From Lachnoclostridium sp. UBA7215 (GTDB lineage Bacteria > Bacillota > Clostridia > Lachnospirales > Lachnospiraceae), in contig DKUB01000058.1 in NCBI GenBank assembly GCA_002490465.1, positions 1 to 41,493 of the forward strand: DNA of 41,493 nucleotides. Reading direction: 5' to 3'. Below are positions 8,514-16,814 of the stretch, in pieces. The notes under the pieces are model-generated. The model saw only the letters and a list, made by a program, of their open reading frames with translations. It did no database searches and was not told the origin of the DNA. A program made the position numbers and the translations under genes. Every line of letters starts with the position of its first letter. Within the stretch, counting starts at the first letter, position 1.

Positions 8514-9360
8514 ATGGACGGCATGGCTTGTTTATGACAGGCAGGGGGCAAAGAGGAATGGCGATTATATCCGGATGCATAAAGAAATAGGCGCTAAGTT
8601 TGGATTTGATTTTAAACTAAAGATTATAGAGGAAATATATCCTCGGAAGATGTTTTCTACGGACACCATTATGTTAAATCCAGATTTTGCCATTGTCCGG
8701 ACAATTCAGCCGGACTTTACTAAAGCGCTGGAGGGCAGGCATGTTCCTGTTTTTAATAATGCTTTTGTATCAGAAATCTGTAATGATAAGGGCAGGACTA
8801 TTCACTACGTGTCAAAACATACAGACATACCAATTGTACCAACTGAAAGATTTTCAAATATAGATTTAACAAAAGAGATACTGAACCATTATCCCAACCA
8901 TGTCATTAAGGCGGTAGACGGGCATGGAGGAAGGCAGGTTTTTGCTACATGGGAACCCTATGAGAGAATTGTGGATGGGATTGGCGAATCGGATTTTGTA
9001 TTGCAGCCGAAGATAGAAGGACCGGGAAAAGACGTGCGGCTCTATGTTGTGGGCGACGAGATTGTGGGAGCGGTAGAGAGGACAGCGAAAGAGGGATTTC
9101 GTGCCAATTATTCCCTGGGGGCGGATGTATGTACCTATATTCCCACAAAAAAAGATATTCAATATGTAAAAGAGCTGTGCAGGTTCTTTTCTTTCGGGCT
9201 TGTCGGGGTTGATTTTCTTGTCTGCCGAGACGGGCGGCTGTTACTGAATGAAATAGAAGATGTAGTCGGTGCAAGGATGCTGTACCGGTGCAATCCGGAC
9301 GCCGGCCTTTTGGAGAGGTATTTTGCCTTTATTCGGGATAAGTTATTGCGTGAGGGGTAG
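8503..9360 (+). CDS. RimK-type ATP-grasp ligase, second of a tandem pair
   Basis: Also 285 residues and clearly a diverged paralogue of the gene before it, which it overlaps by 11 nt. It keeps ATP-site K136 (VIKAVDGHGGRQVF), the FVLQPKIEG hinge and metal ligand D237 (GVDFLV). The usual final ligand motif ExN is changed to E250-I-E252-D, so the asparagine of its partner (N253) is replaced by glutamate. That may alter metal binding or specificity but does not look like decay. A short N-terminal extension replaces the beta-strand start of the partner. The ribosome binding site is weak (AAGG about 12 nt upstream), consistent with translational coupling. Substrate unknown. Confidence 0.78.
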   Translation: MADKWTAWLVYDRQGAKRNGDYIRMHKEIGAKFGFDFKLKIIEEIYPRKMFSTDTIMLNPDFAIVRTIQPDFTKALEGRHVPVFNNAFVSEICNDKGRTIHYVSKHTDIPIVPTERFSNIDLTKEILNHYPNHVIKAVDGHGGRQVFATWEPYERIVDGIGESDFVLQPKIEGPGKDVRLYVVGDEIVGAVERTAKEGFRANYSLGADVCTYIPTKKDIQYVKELCRFFSFGLVGVDFLVCRDGRLLLNEIEDVVGARMLYRCNPDAGLLERYFAFIRDKLLREG

Positions 9361-9374
9361 TTTATGGGTATAAT
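9346..9374 (+). promoter_or_regulatory. Candidate sigma-A promoter of fhs
   Basis: TTGCGT at 9346-9351, inside the end of the second ATP-grasp gene, and TATAAT at 9369-9374 with a 17-bp spacer. It would start a transcript about 38 nt before fhs. Confidence 0.55.
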
Positions 9375-9417
9375 AAGCATATGGTAGCACGGTGACAGGC
9401 AGAAATGGAGGATGCAG

Positions 9418-11088
9418 ATGAAAGCAGACATTGATATTGCAAGGGAAGCGAAACTGGAGCTCATCAGGGATGTGGCGAAAAAGCTTGATATTGGAGAGGA
9501 AGAACTTGATTTATACGGAAAATACAAGGCGAAACTGACGGATGATTTATGGGAGCGTGTGAAAAATAATCCGGACGGGAAACTGATACTGGTGACAGCG
9601 ATTAATCCTACTCCGGCCGGCGAGGGGAAAACGACAACAACCGTTGGTCTGGGACAGGCGATGGACAAGATAGGGAAAAAGGCGGTAATTGCTCTCCGTG
9701 AGCCATCTCTCGGACCGTGCTTTGGCTTAAAAGGCGGTGCGGCAGGGGGCGGATATGCCCAGGTTGTGCCAATGGACGAGTTAAATCTTCATTTTACCGG
9801 AGATTTTCATGCAATTACCTCGGCAAACAATTTGTTGGCCGCTATGCTTGATAACCACATTCAGCAGGGGAATGCCCTGCACATTGACACAAAACAGATT
9901 GTCTGGAAACGGTGTGTGGATATGAATGACCGTGTCCTTCGGAATATCACGGTAGGCCTTGGGCGTAAGGCAGACGGAGTGACACGCGAGGACCACTTTA
10001 TTATTACTGTGGCATCCGAGATTATGGCTATTCTGTGCCTGGCGGAAAACATGCAGGATTTAAAAGTCCGCCTGGGACGCATTATTGTGGCGTACACTTA
10101 TGACGGAAAACCGGTGACAGCCAGTGAACTCAATGCTGTCGGTGCCATGGCGGCCCTGTTAAAAGACGCCATCCGTCCCAATCTGATTCAGACATTAGAA
10201 CATACGCCTGCCATTGTTCACGGGGGGCCTTTTGCTAATATTGCCCACGGCTGCAACAGTCTGCGCGCCACCAGGATGGCGCTGAAGCTGGCGGATTATA
10301 CCATTACAGAGGCGGGATTTGGCGCGGACCTCGGTGCGGAAAAGTTTCTTGATATTAAGTGCCGGATTGGTGGTTTGACCCCGGACGCTGTTGTGCTTGT
10401 GGCTACTGTGCGGGCCTTGAAATATAATGGTGGTGTGCCGAAAGAAAGATTATCAGAAGAAAATCTGGATGCCCTGAAAAAGGGAATCGTAAATCTCGAA
10501 AAACATATGGAGAATATTGCAAAATATGGTCTGCCATGTATTGTGACACTGAATCAGTTTGTTAGTGATACTGAGGCAGAACTCTCTTTTGTCAGGGAAT
10601 TCTGCGAACAGAGGGGATGCGAATTTGTACTTTCCCAGGTGTGGGAACAGGGCGGAACAGGCGGAATCGCCCTTGCCGAAAAGGTTGTCAAAATGACGGA
10701 AGAAAAAGAGAGTGATTTCCATTACCTGTATGACGATAAGCTCTCCCTGAGACAGAAAATGGAGACGATTGCCAAAGAAATCTACGGTGCGGGAGAGGTT
10801 CTTGTGGACGCAGAGGCAAAAAAGCAGCTGGCAAGGCTTGAGGAACTCGGTTTTGGAAATCTTCCGGTGTGTATGGCGAAAAATCAGTACTCGCTGTCAG
10901 ATGATAAGTCGGTACTCGGACGGCCGGAAAATTTTCCGATTCATATCCGGGAAGTCTATGTGTCCGCCGGCGCCGGATTTGTTGTGGCGATTACCGGTAC
11001 GATTATGACAATGCCGGGACTTCCGAAAGTACCGGCCGCTGAGCGCATTGATGTGGAAGACGGAGGAGAGATTACCGGCCTGTTTTAA
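9418..11088 (+). CDS. fhs: Formate-tetrahydrofolate ligase
   Basis: A 556-residue enzyme that makes 10-formyl-tetrahydrofolate from formate, tetrahydrofolate and ATP, in the cytoplasm; it feeds purine synthesis and the methyl branch of acetogenesis. The nucleotide-binding loop PTPAGEGKTT is at residues 64-73 and family segments ALREPSLGPCFGLKGGA, TGDFHAI and GGVPKE are intact. Length matches clostridial enzymes. Two ATGs are possible; GGAGG at 9407-9411 touches the first (9412), so the second at 9418, 6 nt away, is chosen. A promoter lies just upstream. folD of the same pathway is 17 kb further on. Confidence 0.97.
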   Translation: MKADIDIAREAKLELIRDVAKKLDIGEEELDLYGKYKAKLTDDLWERVKNNPDGKLILVTAINPTPAGEGKTTTTVGLGQAMDKIGKKAVIALREPSLGPCFGLKGGAAGGGYAQVVPMDELNLHFTGDFHAITSANNLLAAMLDNHIQQGNALHIDTKQIVWKRCVDMNDRVLRNITVGLGRKADGVTREDHFIITVASEIMAILCLAENMQDLKVRLGRIIVAYTYDGKPVTASELNAVGAMAALLKDAIRPNLIQTLEHTPAIVHGGPFANIAHGCNSLRATRMALKLADYTITEAGFGADLGAEKFLDIKCRIGGLTPDAVVLVATVRALKYNGGVPKERLSEENLDALKKGIVNLEKHMENIAKYGLPCIVTLNQFVSDTEAELSFVREFCEQRGCEFVLSQVWEQGGTGGIALAEKVVKMTEEKESDFHYLYDDKLSLRQKMETIAKEIYGAGEVLVDAEAKKQLARLEELGFGNLPVCMAKNQYSLSDDKSVLGRPENFPIHIREVYVSAGAGFVVAITGTIMTMPGLPKVPAAERIDVEDGGEITGLF

Positions 11089-11091
11089 ACG

Positions 11092-11135
11092 AAAGTTGAC
11101 AAAAATGCCAAGTTTGACAATGTCAACTTTGGCAT
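11092..11135 (+). terminator. Competing hairpins after fhs
   Basis: ATGCCAAGTTTGACA (11105-11119) pairs with TGTCAACTTTGGCAT (11121-11135) with one mismatch and one G-T pair. Alternatively AAAGTTGACA (11092-11101) pairs perfectly with TGTCAACTTT (11121-11130). No T-tract follows, so this is a poor classical terminator; it may end fhs transcripts weakly or control the lipoprotein gene 15 nt further on. Confidence 0.5.
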
Positions 11136-11149
11136 AGAAAGGATGCGGC

Positions 11150-12643
11150 ATGAATAAAAAGATAGTAATCATGATTATATGCCTCTGCGGTATTCTGACA
11201 GCCTGCAGCTATAAGGAGTTTTTTAAGCAATATCAGCGGGTTATGTCGGGATCGGCAATTGATGGCGGGGAGAACAGCGGGCAAGTGAAAGAGACAAAAA
11301 AAGAGACGGCAGCTACGTCATCTTCTGTAATGGGAGATATCGTTACCGGGTCAGGCATTCATTCTGCCGATAACGTCACAATGGATAGGCAGACAGCGGA
11401 TTACTGGATTGACCGCACCAATGCACCGGATAAAGTACTGGCCAATCAGAAGGAAATACAAAACTACAATAAAGAATTAAAAAAACAGATGTCACAGGAT
11501 TCCGATACCCTGTTTTTTGATGTAGATTCTTATGATGAAAGTATAGCCGGGTACAGGCTGAGGAAACTTATGGGTGAGAATGCCTTTGTCCTGAAACCCT
11601 ATACCGACAGTCAGGGAGAAAATATCTCGTCAGAGCGGTGGCAGGAGTATTTGAAAAACTGTAATTATGACAGCATCGCCGATTTTAATACTGTTCGATA
11701 TGGTGTTGTGTGCCGGCGTGCCGACGTGCGTGTTCTTCCGACGGCAGACCGCATTTTTGATAATCCGGACAGCGAAAGCGGTGACGTATTGCAGAGCACA
11801 GCCCTTGCTGTCAATGAGCCGGTTCTTGTTATGCATACAAGCAGTGATAATGGCTGGTATTTCATTGTGGCAGAGGAGTATGCCGGGTGGGTTTCCTGTG
11901 ACACGATAGGACTGGCGGCCAGCAGGAAAGAGTGGCAGGAGATAAGAGAGGCTGAACACTTTTTAGTGGTGACGGGAGACCGTATTCAGACGAAAGAGAT
12001 TCCCGGGGACGAACTGTCCGGGAATTATGAATTTACCATGGGCACAAAACTTCCTTTGGCAGAAAATGCGGCATGGAAGGATTTGAAATCCAAATCGGGA
12101 GACAAAAACAGTGTATATGACAGTTATGTTGTAAAAGTTCCAAAGCGCAGTGAGGACGGCAGTCTGACGTATGCCCTGCTTGCAGTTCCTCTGAATAAAG
12201 ATGTGAGTATTGGTTATATGGAATATACGAGAGCCAATGTTCTTCGGCAGGCATTTAAGATGCTTGGCAATCCGTATGGATGGGGTGGCGCTGACAGCGG
12301 GCGGGATTGTTCTTCCCTCGTGCGCGATGTATATCTCTGTTTTGGTTTTCGTTTGCCGCGAAACAGCAGTGATATGGCAAAGCTCCCAGAAAGTGTTGAT
12401 GTAAAGGAACTTTCAGAAAAAGAAATTATTCAGAAATTAATGGGGGCAGAGTCCGGTTCGATACTGCAGATGCCGGGGCATGTTATGCTTTACCTGGGAT
12501 GTGTGGATAAAAATTATTTTGTACTGAGTGCACGCGGCGGAAAATTTCAGCGTGTCATGATAAATGATTTGCATGCGCAGACCGGGGATGGAAAAAACTG
12601 GGCTGCGCAGCTTGAAACCATTATAAATTTAACGTCTTCGTGA
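11150..12643 (+). CDS. SH3-domain NlpC/P60 cell-wall hydrolase, lipoprotein
   Basis: A 497-residue exported protein. The N-terminus is a lipoprotein signal ending in the lipobox LTAC with C19 as the lipidated residue. A Ser/Thr/Gly-rich linker follows, then SH3-like segments (about residues 170-265; VRVLPTADRIF, GWVSCDTIGL). The C-terminal NlpC/P60 domain (about 360-490) has catalytic C387 in GRDCSSLV and H444 in MPGHVMLY, with GNPYGWGG before the cysteine. Such enzymes cut peptidoglycan stem peptides, usually gamma-D-Glu bonds. AAAGGA lies before ATG 11150. Its 3' end overlaps the convergent pyrI by 15 nt, so the two transcripts are complementary at their tails. Confidence 0.9.
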   Translation: MNKKIVIMIICLCGILTACSYKEFFKQYQRVMSGSAIDGGENSGQVKETKKETAATSSSVMGDIVTGSGIHSADNVTMDRQTADYWIDRTNAPDKVLANQKEIQNYNKELKKQMSQDSDTLFFDVDSYDESIAGYRLRKLMGENAFVLKPYTDSQGENISSERWQEYLKNCNYDSIADFNTVRYGVVCRRADVRVLPTADRIFDNPDSESGDVLQSTALAVNEPVLVMHTSSDNGWYFIVAEEYAGWVSCDTIGLAASRKEWQEIREAEHFLVVTGDRIQTKEIPGDELSGNYEFTMGTKLPLAENAAWKDLKSKSGDKNSVYDSYVVKVPKRSEDGSLTYALLAVPLNKDVSIGYMEYTRANVLRQAFKMLGNPYGWGGADSGRDCSSLVRDVYLCFGFRLPRNSSDMAKLPESVDVKELSEKEIIQKLMGAESGSILQMPGHVMLYLGCVDKNYFVLSARGGKFQRVMINDLHAQTGDGKNWAAQLETIINLTSS

Positions 12644-13057
12644 AAATTTCTGTTCGCAGTACTGACAGCGGTAAATTCGATTTTCCTTATCCGTCAGTTT
12701 AAACCGGTGCGGCAGCTCCTGTTCAATGGAGGTGATGCACCGGGGATTTTGGCATTTGAAGATTCCCTGTACGGTTTCCGGAAGAGGGAGTTTGCGTTTT
12801 TCTGCAATTTTATCATCTTTAATAACATTTATCGTAATATTTTCATCCAAAACACCCAATATTTCAAGATTAACGGTAATAGGCCCCTCAATTTTTATGA
12901 TATCTTTTTTTCCCATTTTATTGCTCTTTGCATTTTTTATAATGGCAACAGAGCAGTCAAGTTTCTCAAGCTCAAGGTAATGGTATATTTCCATCGCTCC
13001 CCCGGCCTTTATATGGTCAATGACAACACCTTCCTGTAAGCCTCCAATTCTTAACAT
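12629..13057 (-). CDS. pyrI: Aspartate carbamoyltransferase regulatory chain
   Basis: A 142-residue regulatory subunit that binds the catalytic trimers and nucleotide effectors. The allosteric domain (1-95; GVVIDHI, YHYLELEKLDCSVA) is followed by the zinc domain with C102, C107, C131 and C134 (Cx4C...Cx2C). All four ligands are present, so it should hold zinc and contact PyrB. It starts within the pyrB end (7-nt overlap) with GGAGGTGA 7 nt before ATG, so the two are one operon with pyrB first. Confidence 0.95.
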   Translation of the reverse strand: MLRIGGLQEGVVIDHIKAGGAMEIYHYLELEKLDCSVAIIKNAKSNKMGKKDIIKIEGPITVNLEILGVLDENITINVIKDDKIAEKRKLPLPETVQGIFKCQNPRCITSIEQELPHRFKLTDKENRIYRCQYCEQKFSRRR

Positions 13058-13974
13058 GACGGAATCACCTCCAATAATGTCATAATAAGTGCCATACGGA
13101 TGTAAACGCCATATTGTACCTGTTTAAAATAAACAGCCCTCGGGTCATCATCAATCTCTGTTGCGATTTCGTTCACGCGGGGAAGGGGATGCAGTACCAG
13201 CATGTCCTCCCTGGCCAGTTTCATTTTGTTTCGGTCAAGGATAAAGCTGTCTTTTAACCGGATGTAATCCTCCTCATTAAAGAAGCGCTCCCGCTGAACG
13301 CGTGTCATGTAGAGTAAATCCAGTTCCGGAAGTACATCCTCCAATACATTTACTTCCTTATAATCAATATGATTGGCATCTAATGTATCTTTTCTCAGAT
13401 AATCCGGTATTTTTAATTCTTCAGGAGAAATCAAAATAAATTTTACACCGGGATAACGAACCATTGCCCCGATAAGGGAGTGCACGGTGCGGCCGAATTT
13501 TAAATCTCCGCAGAACCCAACGGTAAGATGGTCCAGATGACCTTTCAGATTTTTTATTGTTAAAAGATCTGTCAGTGTCTGAGTGGGATGGTTGTGTCCG
13601 CCGTCACCGGCATTGATAACAGGAATAGAAGAATGGAGGGACGCCACCAGCGGCGCACCTTCTTTTGGATGACGCATGGCACAGATATCAGAGTAACAGG
13701 AAATAACACGAATGGTATCGGCAACGCTCTCTCCTTTGGATGCAGAGCTTGACTCCTCTGAGGAAAATCCGATAACTTGTCCGCCGAGGTGAATCATGGC
13801 AGATTCAAAGCTCAGGCGCGTTCGTGTACTTGGTTCATAGAAACAGGTGGCCAGTATTTTGCCTGCACATACTTTTGCATATTTTTCAGGATCTTTTATA
13901 ATGGCCTCTGCCAGTGTAATCAATTGATTGATGTCGTCCACTGACAAATCAAGAGCATTGATAAGATGTCTCAT
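13051..13974 (-). CDS. pyrB: Aspartate carbamoyltransferase catalytic chain
   Basis: A 307-residue catalytic subunit that condenses carbamoyl phosphate and aspartate, the first committed step of pyrimidine synthesis. The carbamoyl-phosphate motif STRTR is at 49-53, the mobile 80s loop has K80 (SSASKGES), and HNHPTQ and HPLPRVNEI are intact. GGAGGGG stands close before the ATG. It is followed by pyrI, forming a pyrBI operon; no other pyr genes are in the window. A clear promoter lies 45-75 nt upstream, divergent from that of the aconitase-family gene. The short leader has a small GCCAT/ATGGC hairpin (13989-14002) but no attenuator terminator. Confidence 0.97.
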   Translation of the reverse strand: MRHLINALDLSVDDINQLITLAEAIIKDPEKYAKVCAGKILATCFYEPSTRTRLSFESAMIHLGGQVIGFSSEESSSASKGESVADTIRVISCYSDICAMRHPKEGAPLVASLHSSIPVINAGDGGHNHPTQTLTDLLTIKNLKGHLDHLTVGFCGDLKFGRTVHSLIGAMVRYPGVKFILISPEELKIPDYLRKDTLDANHIDYKEVNVLEDVLPELDLLYMTRVQRERFFNEEDYIRLKDSFILDRNKMKLAREDMLVLHPLPRVNEIATEIDDDPRAVYFKQVQYGVYIRMALIMTLLEVIPSC

Positions 13975-14019
13975 GTCCCCTCCGTTCTGCCATCATTATG
14001 GCGTGTTCAATTGCCTATT

Positions 14020-14048
14020 ATTTTACCTCATTTTTATATATATGACAA
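14020..14048 (-). promoter_or_regulatory. Sigma-A promoter of pyrBI
   Basis: On the minus strand TTGTCA (14048-14043) and TAAAAT (14025-14020) have a 17-bp spacer. It is back-to-back with the promoter of the aconitase-family gene; the two -35 boxes are 7 bp apart. Confidence 0.7.
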
Positions 14049-14055
14049 TACCAAC

Positions 14056-14100
14056 TTGCAATCTAAGCAAAAAGTCAGTATACTATAGTTTGGATTGCAA
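14056..14100 (+). promoter_or_regulatory. Promoter and candidate operator of the aconitase-family gene
   Basis: TTGCAA (14056-14061) and TATACT (14079-14084) with a 17-bp spacer. The -35 box is part of TTGCAATC (14056-14063), which is repeated inverted as GATTGCAA (14093-14100) across the expected transcription start. An 8-bp perfect inverted repeat bracketing a promoter suggests a repressor site; the regulator is unknown. Confidence 0.65.
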
Positions 14101-14116
14101 CGAAAGGAGAATATCT

Positions 14117-16405
14117 ATGATAAAATTATACGATGGCGGCGCTTATTTGATTAATGGCACAGAGCTGATTGCTGATTCATCAGATGCACTTGCCGCACTC
14201 GAGAGCAAAACAGGAATAAAGACAACAAAGGAAAAGGCCGGCGAGGGGACAATGGCCTACCGTATTTTATCTGCTCATAATACATCAGGCAATATGGAAA
14301 ACCTGAATATTAAATTTGATAAACTGACTTCCCATGATATTACGTTTGTCGGGATTTTGCAAACGGCAAGGGCGTCCGGCCTTGAGAAGTTTCCGGTACC
14401 CTATGTATTGACAAACTGTCATAACAGCCTCTGTGCTGTTGGCGGTACCATCAACGAGGATGACCATGCATTTGGACTGTCCTGTGCCAAAAAATACGGT
14501 GGAATTTATGTACCTCCCCATCAGGCGGTTATCCACCAGTTTGCCAGGGAAATGCTTGCGGCCGGGGGCGCTATGATACTCGGCTCGGACAGCCACACAC
14601 GTTATGGTGCGCTTGGTACAATGGCTGTCGGCGAAGGCGGGCCGGAAATTGTAAAACAGCTTTTAGAACAGACATATGATATTCCGATGCCGGGCGTAGT
14701 AGCTGTGTACTTAAAAGGAAAACCGCAAAAGGGAGTTGGTCCACAGGACGTTGCCCTCGCTATTATCGGTGCTGTATTTAAAAACGGATACGTCAACAAT
14801 AAAGTAATGGAATTTGTCGGAGAGGGAATTAAAAACCTCAGCGTGGATTTCCGTATTGGCGTAGATGTAATGACAACGGAGACAACCTGTCTTTCTTCCA
14901 TTTGGGAGACGGATGCCGCTGTCAGTGAATTTTATGATATTCATGGACGTGCCGGGGACTATAAAGAAATGAAACCGGAAAAAATAGCTTATTACGATGG
15001 TGTGGTAGAGGTTGATTTGTCAGCCATTAAACCAATGATTGCCATGCCGTTCCACCCGAGCAATGTCTATACGATTGAAGAGCTGAATCAGAATCTTATG
15101 GATATTCTGCATGATGTGGAAGAAAAGGCGCTTGTCAGCCTGGATAATAACGATATTCAGTTCTCATTGACGGATAAGGTACACAATGGCAGACTGTATG
15201 TGGAGCAGGGAGTAATTGCCGGGTGTGCCGGCGGTGGTTTTGAGAACCTCTGTGATGCGGCGGATATTCTGCGCGGCAAATCTATTGGTACGGATGAATT
15301 TTCGCTGAGTGTTTACCCGGCTTCCCAGCCAATTTTTATGGAACTTGTGAAAAACGGACGCATTGCTGACTTCATGGCGGCAGGCGCTACTGTGCGTACG
15401 GCATTTTGCGGTCCATGTTTTGGCGCCGGAGATGTGCCGAGCAATAAGGGACTGAGTATTCGTCACTCCACCCGTAATTTCCCGAATCGTGAGGGCTCAA
15501 AAGTTACAAGCGGACAGATTGCTTCTGTTGCGCTGATGGATGCCCGTTCCATTGCGGCAACAGCGGCCAATCAAGGATATCTTACAGCGGCAACAGATAT
15601 GGATATTGAATTTACAAAACCGGCTTATTTCTTTGATAAGTCAATTTATGATAACCGTGTATTTAACGGTGTTGGCAAGGCAGACCCATCTGTAGAAATA
15701 AAATTCGGTCCTAATATTGTAGACTGGCCGAAAATGTATGCGCTTACGGATAACGTAATGTTAAAGGTTGTATCCATGATTCATGATCCGGTTACGACAA
15801 CAGATGAGCTGATTCCGTCCGGCGAGACCTCTTCGTATCGTTCAAATCCGCTCGGGCTGGCAGAGTTTACATTGTCCCGCAAGGACCCGGCTTACGTAGG
15901 CAAGGCAAAAGAGGTAAACAAGGCAGAAAAAGCTCGTATTGCGGGTGAGGATATCTATGCGGCAGACCCTGCCTTGAAAGATATTTATGCGGCCATTCAG
16001 AAATCATTTGACGTTGTGCCGGAGGAGACAGAGATCGGCAGTGTCATCTTTGCTGTAAAGCCGGGAGACGGTTCTGCCCGTGAACAGGCAGCGAGCTGCC
16101 AGCGCGTACTTGGCGGTATGGCAAATATTGCAAGAGAGTATGCGACAAAGAGATACCGTTCCAACCTCATTAACTGGGGCATGCTGCCATTTGTATTTGA
16201 CGGCGACCTGCCTTTTGATAAAGACGATTATATCTTTGTCAAAGATATAAAGAAAGCGATTGAGACAAAGAGCGATACCGTACAGGCATATGTCGTAAAT
16301 AAGGACATGAAAGAAATGACGCTCCGTCTCGGCGCACTGACGGACAACGAGAGGGAGATTATCCTGAAAGGCTGTCTGATTAATTACAACAACAAGAAGA
16401 ACTAA
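14117..16405 (+). CDS. Aconitase-family hydratase
   Basis: A 762-residue member of the aconitase (AcnA/COG1048) family, which isomerises citrate and isocitrate with a [4Fe-4S] cluster; clostridia use it mainly to make 2-oxoglutarate. The cluster cysteines appear as C370, C431 and C434 (FCGPCFGAG), and the swivel domain lies at about 610-760. The segment around the first cysteine is GCAGGGFENL rather than the usual SCTN-type motif, so substrate could differ from citrate. The longest frame starts at 13928 inside pyrB, but AAAGGAGA 6 nt before ATG 14117 and the promoter at 14056-14084 fix the start there. No citrate synthase or isocitrate dehydrogenase is adjacent. Confidence 0.85.
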   Translation: MIKLYDGGAYLINGTELIADSSDALAALESKTGIKTTKEKAGEGTMAYRILSAHNTSGNMENLNIKFDKLTSHDITFVGILQTARASGLEKFPVPYVLTNCHNSLCAVGGTINEDDHAFGLSCAKKYGGIYVPPHQAVIHQFAREMLAAGGAMILGSDSHTRYGALGTMAVGEGGPEIVKQLLEQTYDIPMPGVVAVYLKGKPQKGVGPQDVALAIIGAVFKNGYVNNKVMEFVGEGIKNLSVDFRIGVDVMTTETTCLSSIWETDAAVSEFYDIHGRAGDYKEMKPEKIAYYDGVVEVDLSAIKPMIAMPFHPSNVYTIEELNQNLMDILHDVEEKALVSLDNNDIQFSLTDKVHNGRLYVEQGVIAGCAGGGFENLCDAADILRGKSIGTDEFSLSVYPASQPIFMELVKNGRIADFMAAGATVRTAFCGPCFGAGDVPSNKGLSIRHSTRNFPNREGSKVTSGQIASVALMDARSIAATAANQGYLTAATDMDIEFTKPAYFFDKSIYDNRVFNGVGKADPSVEIKFGPNIVDWPKMYALTDNVMLKVVSMIHDPVTTTDELIPSGETSSYRSNPLGLAEFTLSRKDPAYVGKAKEVNKAEKARIAGEDIYAADPALKDIYAAIQKSFDVVPEETEIGSVIFAVKPGDGSAREQAASCQRVLGGMANIAREYATKRYRSNLINWGMLPFVFDGDLPFDKDDYIFVKDIKKAIETKSDTVQAYVVNKDMKEMTLRLGALTDNEREIILKGCLINYNNKKN

Positions 16406-16425
16406 ACAAACAGAATACAGAAACT

Positions 16426-16455
16426 TTGCATAAAATTTTTCATTCTGTCAATAAT
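16426..16455 (+). promoter_or_regulatory. Possible ferredoxin promoter
   Basis: TTGCAT (16426-16431) and AATAAT (16450-16455), spacer 18 bp. It is only a moderate match; the ferredoxin could also be read from the gene upstream, since no terminator was seen between them. Confidence 0.35.
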
Positions 16456-16513
16456 GCTATCGATAGAAATTAAGCATTAATCGCGTAGGAAATGCGCAGA
16501 AATGAGGGTGAAT

Positions 16514-16705
16514 ATGAAAGTTTTTGTAGACCAGGATACCTGTATTTCCTGTGGAATGTGTGTATCTGCATGCAATGAGGTATATGAGTTTAACGATGAC
16601 GGAAAAGCAGAGGCAGTTGTCGATGTCGTTCCGCCGGAACTGGAAGAAGATGCGGGCCAGGCAGCACAGAATTGTCCGGTAGAGGCCATAACAAAGACAG
16701 AGTAA
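16514..16705 (+). CDS. Single-cluster [4Fe-4S] ferredoxin
   Basis: A 63-residue electron carrier. C10, C13 and C16 (CxxCxxC) and C54 (in NCPVEAI) are the expected four ligands of one [4Fe-4S] cluster. C20 is the leftover fourth position of the eight-iron motif and the second motif is reduced to CP, as in Desulfovibrio or Thermotoga-type ferredoxins. A highly acidic middle (PELEEDAG) fits docking to oxidoreductases. An ATG at 16502 is in frame, but GAGGGTG at 16504-16510 lies between it and ATG 16514, so the latter is the start. A terminator follows at 16764. Confidence 0.93.
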   Translation: MKVFVDQDTCISCGMCVSACNEVYEFNDDGKAEAVVDVVPPELEEDAGQAAQNCPVEAITKTE

Positions 16706-16763
16706 CAGGGTGAGATGTTGCGTATGCAGCGAGTTAAACGCGGAGTATTTTACTAAAAACAGC

Positions 16764-16787
16764 GGCCAGCAATTTTGTTTGCTGGCC
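16764..16787 (+). terminator. Terminator after the ferredoxin gene
   Basis: GGCCAGCAA (16764-16772) pairs perfectly with TTGCTGGCC (16779-16787) around a 6-nt loop, followed by a T-rich but interrupted stretch. It also marks the left edge of the accessory region. Confidence 0.75.
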
Positions 16788-16814
16788 AGTTTGTTATGTT
16801 GATAAAAAAATAAG

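Noticed and set aside
11667..11909. Alternative plus-strand frame inside the NlpC lipoprotein gene
   Set aside because: It is out of frame within a gene whose signal peptide and catalytic residues are continuous in one frame.
13928..14116. N-terminal extension of the aconitase-family protein into pyrB
   Set aside because: The promoter is at 14056-14084 and AAAGGAGA precedes ATG 14117; the extension would overlap pyrB and is not aconitase-like.
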